Source of the DNA: Vacuolonema iberomarrocanum LEGE 07170
GTDB taxonomy: Bacteria > Cyanobacteriota > Cyanobacteriia > Elainellales > Elainellaceae
Direction of reading: 5' to 3'
Assembly (NCBI GenBank): GCA_015207365.1
Contig: JADEXA010000051.1
Span: forward strand, 1 to 54,718
Length of the DNA stretch: 54,718 nt
Shown here: piece by piece, positions 10,179 through 18,172 of the stretch
Layout of the letters: each line of letters starts with the position of its first letter
How positions within the stretch are numbered: the stretch's first letter is position 1
The notes under the pieces: generated by a model
The model's input: the letters and a program-made list of their open reading frames with translations, nothing else
Told to the model about the DNA's origin: nothing
Databases searched by the model: none
Position numbers and translations under genes: made by a program

Positions 10179-11519
10179 CTAAAAATCAATTTTATCTAGC
10201 ACACTTTTCCCTCGCTGACGACGCTTGAGTCGCCAGTTAAATAAACTGTTATCGTAAACGGAACGCATCTTTAAAATAGACCAAATAGCTGCCATGGCCG
10301 CGATCGCAGCTATAGAGAGATAGATATAAAAATAAGCAGAATAGTTAAGACTACGCCCAATCAGAACACTCATTGCAGTCAGCAAGGCTCCTGCAATAAT
10401 GCCAATCGATACTAGATAACTATCCATAAACAAGCTAACGCGCCCTCGGCGCTCTTCTGGTACAAATCCTTGGAGAGATTTGCGTGCGGTTTCATCAATT
10501 GTATACTGGGGCAATTTTTGGAACATGATTCCGGTTATACCCCCTCCCAAACCCGTCAAAGCCATCATGCTCAGGCTTCCGAGTAAGCTACTAATGGGTT
10601 GGATTAAGAAAGTATTTTTCAAACCAATATTCTGAATAATGCGCTGGGTTATGACGGCTTGCACGATCATGTAGATCACGATTCGCGCCAAAGTAAATAG
10701 ACTAAAAAAAACCTGGAAGCTAGTGGTATCTGTAAAGGTGTTTTCGGATACGGTCAGAAAGTGATATTCGATCGCCGTTTCACAAACAATAATTCCCAAG
10801 ATGGCGATGGTGAGATAGCGAAAAACAGGAACATCCTGCACAAATTTCCAGCCTTCTGAGAGGGTTTCTTGCATCGATTCTGCCTTGCGCCGAACTTGGC
10901 GCAACTTCACCCGTTGTAGACCTTGTGCAATGGCAAGATAGAGCAAAAGGTAGATCAGAATATTCACCATCAAAATCTCTTCAGGATTGATGGCGGCTCT
11001 CTGAAAAAGTGCTGGTGAAATAGCTGCAATCCCAATTCCGATCAGGCTACCAACAAAACCCATGCTGCCAAGAAGGGGAAACAACCGTTTGCCTTGCGAC
11101 ACGTCAAACATGTCGTTGGCCAGTACCCAAAATGCCATTGGGAAAAAAACTAATTGTTGCTCCGAAAGCAAATAAAACAGGCCATAGGTTAACCAAGCCG
11201 GAGCCCTGAAGATGAACAAAAGGCGCAGCACAACAAAGGCAAGACCTAAACCAAACCCAATGGTGCGGAGTAGCTGAACGCGATTGAAGCGATCGACCAA
11301 GAGGGACTGTAGCCCAGTCATGACAAGACTAATGACACTCGTGATGATGAGCACACCAAGGAACTGAACGGTTCCTACATCTGTAACAAAGTTGCTGACC
11401 GACACAATCTCTGAAATTTTTTGCGCCAGCGCATTGCTGAGAATAATGACCCCCATGACCAAAACGAGGTGCGTTTCCCCTACACGTATCTTGAAGAACT
11501 GTTGAAGCGTCGAGGACAT
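10179..11519 (-). CDS. MFS-type transporter, nucleotide carrier-like
   Basis: A 446-residue polytopic membrane protein with roughly 11-12 hydrophobic helices and a short basic C-terminus (FNWRLKRRQRGKSVLDKIDF). The layout and motifs such as LLSEQQLVFFPMAFWVLAND and KRLFPLLGSMGFVGSLIGIG resemble the ATP/ADP (NTT/Npt) carrier-like branch of the major facilitator superfamily. Free-living cyanobacteria have such proteins, often next to signalling genes, and their substrate is not established. ATG start with weak ribosome site. It is the first gene of a probable two-gene operon with the HAMP sensor downstream. An adenylate exchange role is not supported beyond family resemblance. Confidence 0.75.
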   Translation of the reverse strand: MSSTLQQFFKIRVGETHLVLVMGVIILSNALAQKISEIVSVSNFVTDVGTVQFLGVLIITSVISLVMTGLQSLLVDRFNRVQLLRTIGFGLGLAFVVLRLLFIFRAPAWLTYGLFYLLSEQQLVFFPMAFWVLANDMFDVSQGKRLFPLLGSMGFVGSLIGIGIAAISPALFQRAAINPEEILMVNILIYLLLYLAIAQGLQRVKLRQVRRKAESMQETLSEGWKFVQDVPVFRYLTIAILGIIVCETAIEYHFLTVSENTFTDTTSFQVFFSLFTLARIVIYMIVQAVITQRIIQNIGLKNTFLIQPISSLLGSLSMMALTGLGGGITGIMFQKLPQYTIDETARKSLQGFVPEERRGRVSLFMDSYLVSIGIIAGALLTAMSVLIGRSLNYSAYFYIYLSIAAIAAMAAIWSILKMRSVYDNSLFNWRLKRRQRGKSVLDKIDF

Positions 11520-11942
11520 GAATGGGAACGGTGAAATGAGGGATACAAAAGATTGAAGGTCTACCGAGACAGATTTACAGGCAACTATGTGCCCCCTTTG
11601 AATCCGTGGGGTAGCACAAAACGATGGGATGAACTCAAATTGCTAGCAGAGTGCTCTGAGCCGGGGCATTGATCATCCGCATTGGGGGCTGAATGACGGG
11701 GCTGTCTTGCGGGGCTCCCAAGTGAGCTGACAGGGGCACAACGCTCCCCTAATATTCCCAGGATTGCTCTTATACTCTCATCCTCAGGCAATGAAGTCGG
11801 CTTTCCTAAATAGTTTTTGTCTGTAGTTTAGTTGGTGTAAAACTAATTTGCCTTGAATCGTGAAGATTTGTCGAGAGGCAGGAAGATGCTATCTCACCTC
11901 TTCAAGAGATCTGTCTGTCTTTCCGTATGATCTTCCTGGTCT

Positions 11943-12037
11943 TATAGCGGTGTGCAACCGCATTAAGCACAGCTACGGTTGTGTGGGGCGCGCCGCGCCC
12001 CACACAACCGTACTTAACTAACGCGCATAGCGCTATA
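11943..12037. repeat. Palindromic element with TATAGCG termini
   Basis: A nearly complete 95-base inverted repeat. The ends are TATAGCG (left) and CGCTATA (right), and the core is a perfect 19-bp stem with a 1-base loop (11974-12012; arms TACGGTTGTGTGGGGCGCG and its complement). The end sequence matches family 2 elements at 45313-45400 and 48807-48896, but the core differs entirely. It lies in a 700-base gene-free stretch (11520-12216), where no other gene is supported. Confidence 0.75.
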
Positions 12038-12066
12038 GTAAGTAGCTTGGCATGATAAAAAAACAG

Positions 12067-12117
12067 AACCTAAAAACCTGCACCGCCCGCAGAGCGGGCG
12101 GTGCAGGTTTTTAGGTT
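12067..12117. repeat. Perfect 24-bp palindrome
   Basis: Arms 12067-12090 and 12094-12117 are perfectly complementary, with loop AGA; they begin AACCTAAAAACCTGCACCGC. It lies about 100 bases past the stop of the ParA-like gene and 30 bases from the previous palindrome. It could end that transcript, but there is no T-run. No second copy was found in this window. Confidence 0.8.
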
Positions 12118-12216
12118 TAATCGCACCTAACGACTTAGAGTGCTCAAAGGGTAAGGATGGCTGGATTGCGGGTCACCAGGCAATGCTATTTTTCTCAAGC
12201 TGAAAACTGCGATCGC

Positions 12217-12978
12217 CTAGGGTCTGAGTTCCAGGAGTTTCGCCGTGATCTGCTGCAGACCCTGGCTAAAAGGATGATTTGGGTGAGCCTGGCAAAGAAG
12301 GTTTGGGTAGGCAGAGTGCTCAACGGGCTTAACCGCCGTTAACGCCCCCCAAACGGGCATGTTGTAGGTATTGATCAGCGATGCAACGAGTTGCTCAGCA
12401 TTCACCTCAGGCAAAACTTGGTTGGCAATGAGGGCAATTTGGTCGACCTGGAGCCGCTGTGCCAGGTCAATGAAGACGGCGGTGTCCTGGTAATCTTGGG
12501 CATTGAGATTGAGCACGAACACCAAAACATCTGCCAGAGCAAAGGCCAGAAATCCTTCCTCGTTAAACCCAGGAAATGTCTCAAGCAGAATATAGTCGGC
12601 ATTCAGGTGGGGAATGAGGCGAGTCAGATCTTCGCCAAGGCGATTGGCTTGAGGTTGACTTTGGAGCTGCTCAACGAGGCTAAATCCAGAAACGGGGTGA
12701 ACCTCTTTTCCGCCACCTGCCAGGAGGGCGATCGCCCCTTCCCCGACCGACAGCCACGCCGCTTCGGGGAGGATGTTGCCGGGTTGCTGTAGTGCTGTCC
12801 ACTGTTGGGCTAGATCGACCGGATCGAGCCCGAACAACATCGGCAGCTCAGAAATGAAGTCCAGCTCAATGATGCTGACACGGTGGCCTTGCTTCGCTAG
12901 AAGAACCGCTAGGTTGGCAGTGAGGAAGGATTTGCCGACGTTGCGATGGGAGGCATGAATCGTAATGATGGGAGACAT
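12217..12978 (-). CDS. ParA/MinD-like ATPase with altered Walker A
   Basis: 253 residues with the ParA/MinD/Soj-type fold. The N-terminal strand and P-loop read IITIHASHRNVGKSFLTANLA. The canonical deviant Walker A is KGGxGK(S/T); here the signature lysine and both glycines are replaced (HRNVGKS), although the P-loop lysine and Ser remain. Switch I-like IIELDFISE and a Walker B-like YILLETFPG follow. ATP may therefore still bind, but the lysine that normally reaches across the dimer is absent. It lies 84 bases after the M23 murein hydrolase gene on the same strand. A link to positioning cell-wall or secretion machinery is inference. No ParB partner is nearby. Confidence 0.85.
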   Translation of the reverse strand: MSPIITIHASHRNVGKSFLTANLAVLLAKQGHRVSIIELDFISELPMLFGLDPVDLAQQWTALQQPGNILPEAAWLSVGEGAIALLAGGGKEVHPVSGFSLVEQLQSQPQANRLGEDLTRLIPHLNADYILLETFPGFNEEGFLAFALADVLVFVLNLNAQDYQDTAVFIDLAQRLQVDQIALIANQVLPEVNAEQLVASLINTYNMPVWGALTAVKPVEHSAYPNLLCQAHPNHPFSQGLQQITAKLLELRP

Positions 12979-13062
12979 TGTCGTTGTGTCTCAACCTCAT
13001 GGATGGCGAATGAATATAGGCATTAATGCTAGAAGACGGGTGCCGCCATGTAGAACATCGGG

Positions 13063-14295
13063 CTAGAGATACTCTAAGGGATTTACGGGGTCGCCGTTGC
13101 GGCGCACCTCGAAATGCAAATGGGGCCCTGTCGAAAGTCCAGTGGAGCCAATAGCGGCGATCGCTTGGCCTTGTTCGACGCTTTGGTTCTCAGAAACATA
13201 GATTTCGCTGGTGTGGGCGTACAAGGTGGTTAAGCCGCCACCATGATCGATGATCACTGAACGCCCATAGCCACCATACCATCCAGCAAATATGATCGTC
13301 CCACTGTCGGCGGCGCGAATGGTGCTGCCATGGGGGGCACCAAAGTCAATCCCTGCATGAAAGCGTCGATATCCCAGAATGGGATGGACGCGATAGCCAA
13401 ACCCACTGGTAAGACGTCCGCCAGAGGGGAGGCTAAAAATTCCTGTGCCCTGGATGATGATGCCCTGCGACGTATTGAGGCGCTGCCGAATCAGGGCGGC
13501 GATGTCGTTTGAGTCACTCTGGAGGCGTTCTTCTGCTGCTTCGAGGGCCTGGCGATCGCTACTTAGTCGCGCGACGAGCTCTTCTTGAGACTCCGCTTGG
13601 TCTTCAAATTCTGCCTTCTGTACCTGAAGTCGCTGAGTGATCAGGGCAATTTCGTTTTTCTGGCGCTCAACGTCACTGCGACGTCGCTGGATATCCTCGG
13701 TAATGGTTTTGAGGTGATCGAGAAACTCGCGATCAGAATCATAGACTCGGCGCAGTTGCGATCGCCGTTCCAAAAATTCATTGATATTCTCGCTCTGGAG
13801 CAGTACGGCCCATCCCTGGCTACCCTGCTGCCGCTGCAAAAACTGGAGCCGTGCGGTTGTGGCCCGTTGTTGGTCTTGAAACTTGCTTTCTGCCTGTGCT
13901 AGCTCAGTTTGCAATTGCTGGAGCCGCTGTTCTGCGGTTTCGAGAGCCGCTTCATTGCGCTGGATCTCCTGAGATGTTGCAGAGATTTGATCCTCTAACC
14001 CTTCCAGGCGCTCCTCACTACTCTCTTGCATGTCTTGAATGCGATTGCGCTCCTGTTCTACCTGCTGCCGTTCTTGCTCGATGCGCTCTCGCCGTTGCCG
14101 CAACTCATCGACAGACTCGTTTGCTTGGGCAACCAATTGGGTGCTGTGTGGAACCATAGACGAAGAAAATCCGTCAATCATTTGACCCACAGACCAACGG
14201 CTCGTGCTCAGCAGAACGATCAGCCCTGTGCAGAAGACAACAAGGCAACGATGCCAAAAGCGGCGAGTATAGTTCCGGATCCTCGGTTTAGCCAT
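13063..14295 (-). CDS. EnvC-like murein hydrolase activator (M23 peptidase domain)
   Basis: A 410-residue exported protein: an N-terminal signal or anchor (RRFWHRCLVVFCTGLIVLLS), a long coiled coil (about residues 60-290, QERQQVEQERNRIQDMQESS), then a C-terminal M23/LytM domain with HAGIDFGAP, the loop AHTSEIYVS and HLHFEV. The metal-binding His and Asp of HxxxD and HxH are visible, so it may be an active endopeptidase, although EnvC itself activates amidases. The start at 14295 (MAKPRIRNYTRRFWHRC) is chosen because the signal segment follows at once; an ATG at 14358 is possible. Either way the gene overlaps the 3' end of the LysE gene in another frame (76 bases here), implying translational coupling. 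Confidence 0.9.
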   Translation of the reverse strand: MAKPRIRNYTRRFWHRCLVVFCTGLIVLLSTSRWSVGQMIDGFSSSMVPHSTQLVAQANESVDELRQRRERIEQERQQVEQERNRIQDMQESSEERLEGLEDQISATSQEIQRNEAALETAEQRLQQLQTELAQAESKFQDQQRATTARLQFLQRQQGSQGWAVLLQSENINEFLERRSQLRRVYDSDREFLDHLKTITEDIQRRRSDVERQKNEIALITQRLQVQKAEFEDQAESQEELVARLSSDRQALEAAEERLQSDSNDIAALIRQRLNTSQGIIIQGTGIFSLPSGGRLTSGFGYRVHPILGYRRFHAGIDFGAPHGSTIRAADSGTIIFAGWYGGYGRSVIIDHGGGLTTLYAHTSEIYVSENQSVEQGQAIAAIGSTGLSTGPHLHFEVRRNGDPVNPLEYL

Positions 14296-14840
14296 CGCAA
14301 GTGACGCGCGGTAAGTCGGGTTTGTAGTAGACTGACCCCTGAACTGAGCAGTAGCCACCAGGCAGCGGAGCCCAGAAAAACTCCAAAAACTGTCCAGATG
14401 GCAGCGACATGGTCGCCCTCTGCTGCCGCCAATCCTAACCCGGCGAAGATAAAGCCAAACGCCAAAATTGTGGCGGGGTTGGTTAGGGTCAGGAACACCG
14501 TAGAAGCATAGACTTTGAGGAGCCCCTGAGGTTGAATGGCAGCCGCAGTTTCGGCAGGCTTTGAGAGAAATGTGCGGACGCCCAAATAGATCAGGAACAT
14601 GCCGCCAACGAGCCGAAACCAGAAAATCTGCTCAACTAAGATAGCAGAAATAAGGGTTAATCCAAACCCCGCTACTACACCGTATATAGCGTCAGCTGTT
14701 GCGGCTCCCAATCCAGAAAATAAGCCTGCCAACCGCCCGTAGGCAAGGGTGCGGTTGATACACAGTACGCCAATAGGGCCAACAGGAGCAGCGATCGCAA
14801 ACCCTATGACTAGACCCCGTCCAAACACACTTAGATCCAT
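14220..14840 (-). CDS. LysE/RhtB-type amino-acid exporter
   Basis: 206 residues with six hydrophobic helices. The N-terminal motif GFAIAAPVGPIGVLCINRTL is the hallmark of the LysE/RhtB superfamily, which exports amino acids from the cytosol by proton antiport. A later NPATILAFG segment is also typical. Length is normal for the family. It lies 122 bases downstream of an Lrp/AsnC regulator on the same strand, a common regulator-exporter pairing, so its inducer is probably an amino acid. Its last 76 bases overlap the start of the M23 gene. Confidence 0.9.
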   Translation of the reverse strand: MDLSVFGRGLVIGFAIAAPVGPIGVLCINRTLAYGRLAGLFSGLGAATADAIYGVVAGFGLTLISAILVEQIFWFRLVGGMFLIYLGVRTFLSKPAETAAAIQPQGLLKVYASTVFLTLTNPATILAFGFIFAGLGLAAAEGDHVAAIWTVFGVFLGSAAWWLLLSSGVSLLQTRLTARHLRWLNRGSGTILAAFGIVALLSSAQG

Positions 14841-14962
14841 ACTGTTCCTCTCTACACAAAGATTGCCGAATGTTTGAGCCTGCCTTCGTTTCAGCGACTC
14901 GAACTACCAGGATGTTTTGATGTGATTACAAACGGATGCCGCTTCGAATGGATGCCGCGCAA

Positions 14963-15448
14963 TTAATTGGCAGAATTTCTTTCAGGAGCGTCCGCTGGCA
15001 TCGGTAAACGTGACGTTTCTTTAACCGTGGATAGAACAATGGTGGTGCGCGATCGCACAATCCCTTCCAGGCCCTTTAATTGGTTACTCACCAGTTCCTC
15101 TAGGTCGGCGGTGTCGCGACAGCGCACTTTCAGCAAATAATCGCCATCCCCAGCGATGTGATGGCACTCCTGCACGGCGTCGGTTTGCTGCACCCAGGCC
15201 AGAAATCCAACCCGATGCTCTGGGCGATCCAGGGTCACGGCGACATAGGCCAGTAAGGTCAACCCAACGGCCCGTGGATCCACCTGGGCGGCATAGCCTT
15301 GAATGATGCCCCGCTCTTGCAGGCGTCGTGCCCGTTCAGCCACTGCCGGAGCGGAGATTTGCAACAGCGTTGCCAACTCCGACCAGGTGCCACGCCCATT
15401 GCTCATAAGCTGCACAATTATTTTGCAATCTAAAGTATCTATGCCCAT
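14963..15448 (-). CDS. Lrp/AsnC family transcriptional regulator
   Basis: 161 residues. N-terminal winged-helix about 5-60 (LDCKIIVQLMSNGRGTWSEL, then ISAPAVAERARRLQERGII) and C-terminal RAM ligand domain about 65-145 (AYVAVTLDRPEHRVGFLAWV, CHHIAGDGDYLLKVRCRD). These octameric proteins sense amino acids. The next gene on the strand is a LysE-type exporter, so local control of amino-acid export is likely. ATG start, followed by a Ser/Pro-rich tail. It is divergent from the M48 protease gene, with about 320 bases between them. Confidence 0.93.
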   Translation of the reverse strand: MGIDTLDCKIIVQLMSNGRGTWSELATLLQISAPAVAERARRLQERGIIQGYAAQVDPRAVGLTLLAYVAVTLDRPEHRVGFLAWVQQTDAVQECHHIAGDGDYLLKVRCRDTADLEELVSNQLKGLEGIVRSRTTIVLSTVKETSRLPMPADAPERNSAN

Positions 15449-15767
15449 TGCTTTGATTTTGAAGGTAATATGATTTTATCACTTTTGAATAAAAAATATT
15501 TATAAATTCTGCTTTAGTTTTTAATATGTTCGATCTCCTGGTATTGTCACAAGTTCAGTGAACGAAATGGCGCTAATTCTGCACTGGAAGCAGGGCCTCG
15601 AAACTCGCGGCTTGGGTGAAATGATCCCCCTTGCGATCGCTTCTCGTTACAATGGCTCTAGAGAGACTGATTTCCTCAGCCGGTAAGCATTATGCCTGCC
15701 GCCGGTTTGAACCACTGGTTCAAGACTGATCCATTTCAGAACGCTGATCCTTCAACCCACGCCGCCC

Positions 15768-16640
15768 ATGGACTCTGCCAAAATCCAACTCACTGGGCTC
15801 AAAGCCCACCATTTTCGCCACCCCCTCGACCTGCAGGCGACCCAAGCCCTTCAGAGTATCCCCGGACTCGACATTATGGTTCGTAGTTTGCTCGGAGGAG
15901 TTGGAGAACAGTTCTTTCAACTGGAGAACCTGGCATCGGGCGTGCTGGTCAGCGAAAAGCAGTTGCCTCATCTCCACACGCTGCTTCTCGATGCCTGCAA
16001 GATTTTGGATCTAGAACCCCCACAGCTCTATGTGCGGCAAAACCCTGCGCCCAATGCCTATACCTTTGCGATGCGCGGACAAAAACCATTTGTGGTGCTG
16101 CACACGTCTCTAATCGACCTATTGACACCAGAGGAAATTCAGGCGGTCATTGCCCATGAACTGGGGCATCTCAAGTGTGAACACAGCGTTTACCTCACTC
16201 TGGCAAATCTGATCATCCTAGCTGCCAACTCCACGATACTGGGTGCACTTGCTGCCCAAAGTTTGCAGGAACGGTTGATGGAATGGGTGCGTTGTGCCGA
16301 GTTTACCTGCGATCGCGCTGCCCTCCTGGTTTCCCAAAATGCTCGAACAGTCGCCTCGGTGCTGATGAAGCTCTCCGGCGGTTCTCCTATCCTCGCGCCC
16401 CAGCTCAACCTCGATGCTTTTCTGGAGCAAGCTCGTACCTACGAGAGCCTCAGCTCTTCGGAAATGGGGCAGCTACTGCGGCAGACGCAAACGGCCCAGC
16501 TCTCCCACCCCGTTCCTGTATTACGAGCGAAGGAAATTGATCAATGGGCAACCAGCCAGGACTATCAAAACCTGTTACAACGGCGTCCGATCCTTTATAA
16601 TGGGGAAATTAAGCCTGAGGGCGGGTGGCGAAATTGGTAG
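15768..16640 (+). CDS. M48 family metalloprotease
   Basis: 290 residues. The zinc motif HELGH (residues 130-134) sits in EIQAVIAHELGHLKCEHSVY, and a third ligand is likely in CAEFTCDRAALL downstream. A hydrophobic stretch follows the active site (LANLIILAANSTILGALAA), as in membrane-associated M48 proteases that degrade or process membrane proteins. The start is ATG 15768. The gene runs 22 bases into tRNA-Leu: the last residues (GGWRNW) and the TAG stop are encoded by the acceptor stem and D arm of the tRNA. That C-terminus is therefore constrained by the tRNA and may be a chance extension. Confidence 0.92.
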   Translation: MDSAKIQLTGLKAHHFRHPLDLQATQALQSIPGLDIMVRSLLGGVGEQFFQLENLASGVLVSEKQLPHLHTLLLDACKILDLEPPQLYVRQNPAPNAYTFAMRGQKPFVVLHTSLIDLLTPEEIQAVIAHELGHLKCEHSVYLTLANLIILAANSTILGALAAQSLQERLMEWVRCAEFTCDRAALLVSQNARTVASVLMKLSGGSPILAPQLNLDAFLEQARTYESLSSSEMGQLLRQTQTAQLSHPVPVLRAKEIDQWATSQDYQNLLQRRPILYNGEIKPEGGWRNW

Positions 16641-16700
16641 ACGCACCACACTCAAAATGTGGCGGCTTCGGTCATGCGAGTTCGAGTCTCGCCCTGCCCA
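16619..16700 (+). tRNA. tRNA-Leu (anticodon CAA)
   Basis: An 82-base class II tRNA. Acceptor GGGCGGG (16619-16625) pairs with CCTGCCC (16693-16699, one G-T), with discriminator A16700. Anticodon stem CCACA/TGTGG surrounds loop CTCAAAA with CAA at 16653-16655. A long variable arm (CGGCTTCGGTCAT) and T loop TTCGAGT are present. CAA reads UUG. The 5' part overlaps the end of the M48 gene. Confidence 0.97.
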
Positions 16701-16830
16701 TCTAGATGTTCGATTTACGTTCATCAAGCGGTTCTTTCTATAGTCATGTGTGGGGTGCTGTGCTCTTAGAGTGCAGCACTGTTTCTGTCTGAGGTTTTTG
16801 ACGAGCAGGGGCAAACCCTGGACAACCCAT

Positions 16831-16918
16831 AGGGTTGCAGAATCCAAGGATGATTTTTTCTGAGACGGGGTGCAGTACGCTCCTTCTCGGAAAAAACACC
16901 TCCTCAATCAGCCATGCC
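16831..16918. repeat. Dispersed repeat family 4, copy 1
   Basis: An 88-base segment homologous to 50131-50220. Shared blocks are GTTGCAGRATCCAARRATGA, TTTTTYCT, GCARTACGYTCCT and CCTCAATCAGC. In this copy TTTTTTCTGAGA can pair with TTCTCGGAAAAAA to form a hairpin. It lies in the 360-base gap between tRNA-Leu and the DUF2993 gene, where no gene is supported. Confidence 0.75.
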
Positions 16919-17064
16919 AACGCATGATGGGGCGGGGATCCGCCATTATTCGGGCAGGTGAGAATGGGCGATCGCTGCTAGAGTAGCCGTAGAACTTGTC
17001 ATTTTGATAGTTGTTCATTTGCTCGCTGCGCAATCGAGCGCAGACCCCCGACTCTGATCTGCAT

Positions 17065-17928
17065 ATGACCCATCAGCCTTCGCAAGCTAGCGACACTCCC
17101 GTTGCCGATTATCAGACGCCTCTGGCCGATGTCCCGGCTTCAGATTCCACGGTGGCGGATCCCGATCGCAACCTTCCCGTTCCCCGCCAGAGCCATATCA
17201 TCAGCACGGTGCTGTCGCCGGCATTGCGGCTGTGGCTGCGCTCTCAGGTAGAAGCGGTGGAAACGCTGGACGTGTTGATTGAGGGGGGCGATCGCCAACT
17301 GCTACGGGGCATCGTTCCGCGCCTGACGCTGATGGCTCAGGGCGTGATCTATCAAGGCATGTCCGTGAGTCGACTAAAGCTAGTTGGGCGTGGCATTCAG
17401 GTCAATTTCCGCCAACTGCTGCGAGGGAAACCCTTGAAGCTGGCTCGGGTTATTCCGGTTTTGGGCGAGACGGTGTTGACGGAAGAGGATCTCAATGTAT
17501 CCTTGCAAACCTCGTTGCTCATGCCAGCGGTCAATGACATCTTTGAGCAACTCCTGCGCGTTGGTATTGCTCCCGACATTATCGATCCAGAATCCAAGAA
17601 GCCCGTCATCCTCGATAACTTCCGGGTACGGTTGCAGGGCGATCGCCTCACCCTTGGTGCAGAGATTGTTTCTGCTACCCAGGGGAAAAATATTCCCTTT
17701 GCTATTCGTACAGGGCTGCGGGTTGCAGGCAACCATCAACTCCGTCTCACCGAACCTGAATGGCTGCCCACCTTTGGTTCTCGCCGAGGCTTACCCCTAG
17801 ATGACTTTGATGGGTATCCTCTAGATCTGGGTACCGACCTCACCCTTCAGGATTTGACCCTAGAAGACGGACGGTTGATTTTTCGAGGGCAGTTCAACGT
17901 CTACCCCGACCCGGCATCTGATGCCTAA
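17065..17928 (+). CDS. DUF2993 (LmeA-like) protein
   Basis: 287 residues from ATG 17065 (MTHQPSQASDTPVADYQTPL); an upstream in-frame TTG at 17011 is less likely. After a disordered Pro/Asp-rich head of about 50 residues comes a DUF2993 domain: ISTVLSPALRLWLRSQVEAV, then RGIVPRLTLMAQGVIYQGMS and LTEEDLNVSLQTSLL. Family members are beta-rich and include the phospholipid-binding LmeA of mycobacteria; in cyanobacteria their role is unknown. The VYQGMSVSRLKLVG core is typical. No signal peptide is evident, unlike LmeA, so it may be cytosolic or membrane-peripheral. It lies 244 bases upstream of gshA. Confidence 0.82.
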   Translation: MTHQPSQASDTPVADYQTPLADVPASDSTVADPDRNLPVPRQSHIISTVLSPALRLWLRSQVEAVETLDVLIEGGDRQLLRGIVPRLTLMAQGVIYQGMSVSRLKLVGRGIQVNFRQLLRGKPLKLARVIPVLGETVLTEEDLNVSLQTSLLMPAVNDIFEQLLRVGIAPDIIDPESKKPVILDNFRVRLQGDRLTLGAEIVSATQGKNIPFAIRTGLRVAGNHQLRLTEPEWLPTFGSRRGLPLDDFDGYPLDLGTDLTLQDLTLEDGRLIFRGQFNVYPDPASDA

Positions 17929-18172
17929 TCCCTGGCTTGCTTCTGGCAGGCGCTGTCTAGCGATTTCCCGTGGCTCATCTATTCACACAAAGACGGATAG
18001 CACCCAGGGCTTGATGGCTACCGGACGGCTAAAACTCTAAACCTACCCCGAAACTCTTCCCTTTTCCGCATCTTTTCGTCCCGAGGTCCGTGGCATGATT
18101 GGAGGGGTTGCAACGAGGCATTTTGGTTGGACCATGCCGTTGCGATCGCCGCAGCCCAGATAAGGAGAGAGC

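Noticed and set aside
11585..11791. 68-codon minus-strand frame upstream of the transporter gene
   Set aside because: Low-complexity Ser/Pro-rich peptide; no start signal.
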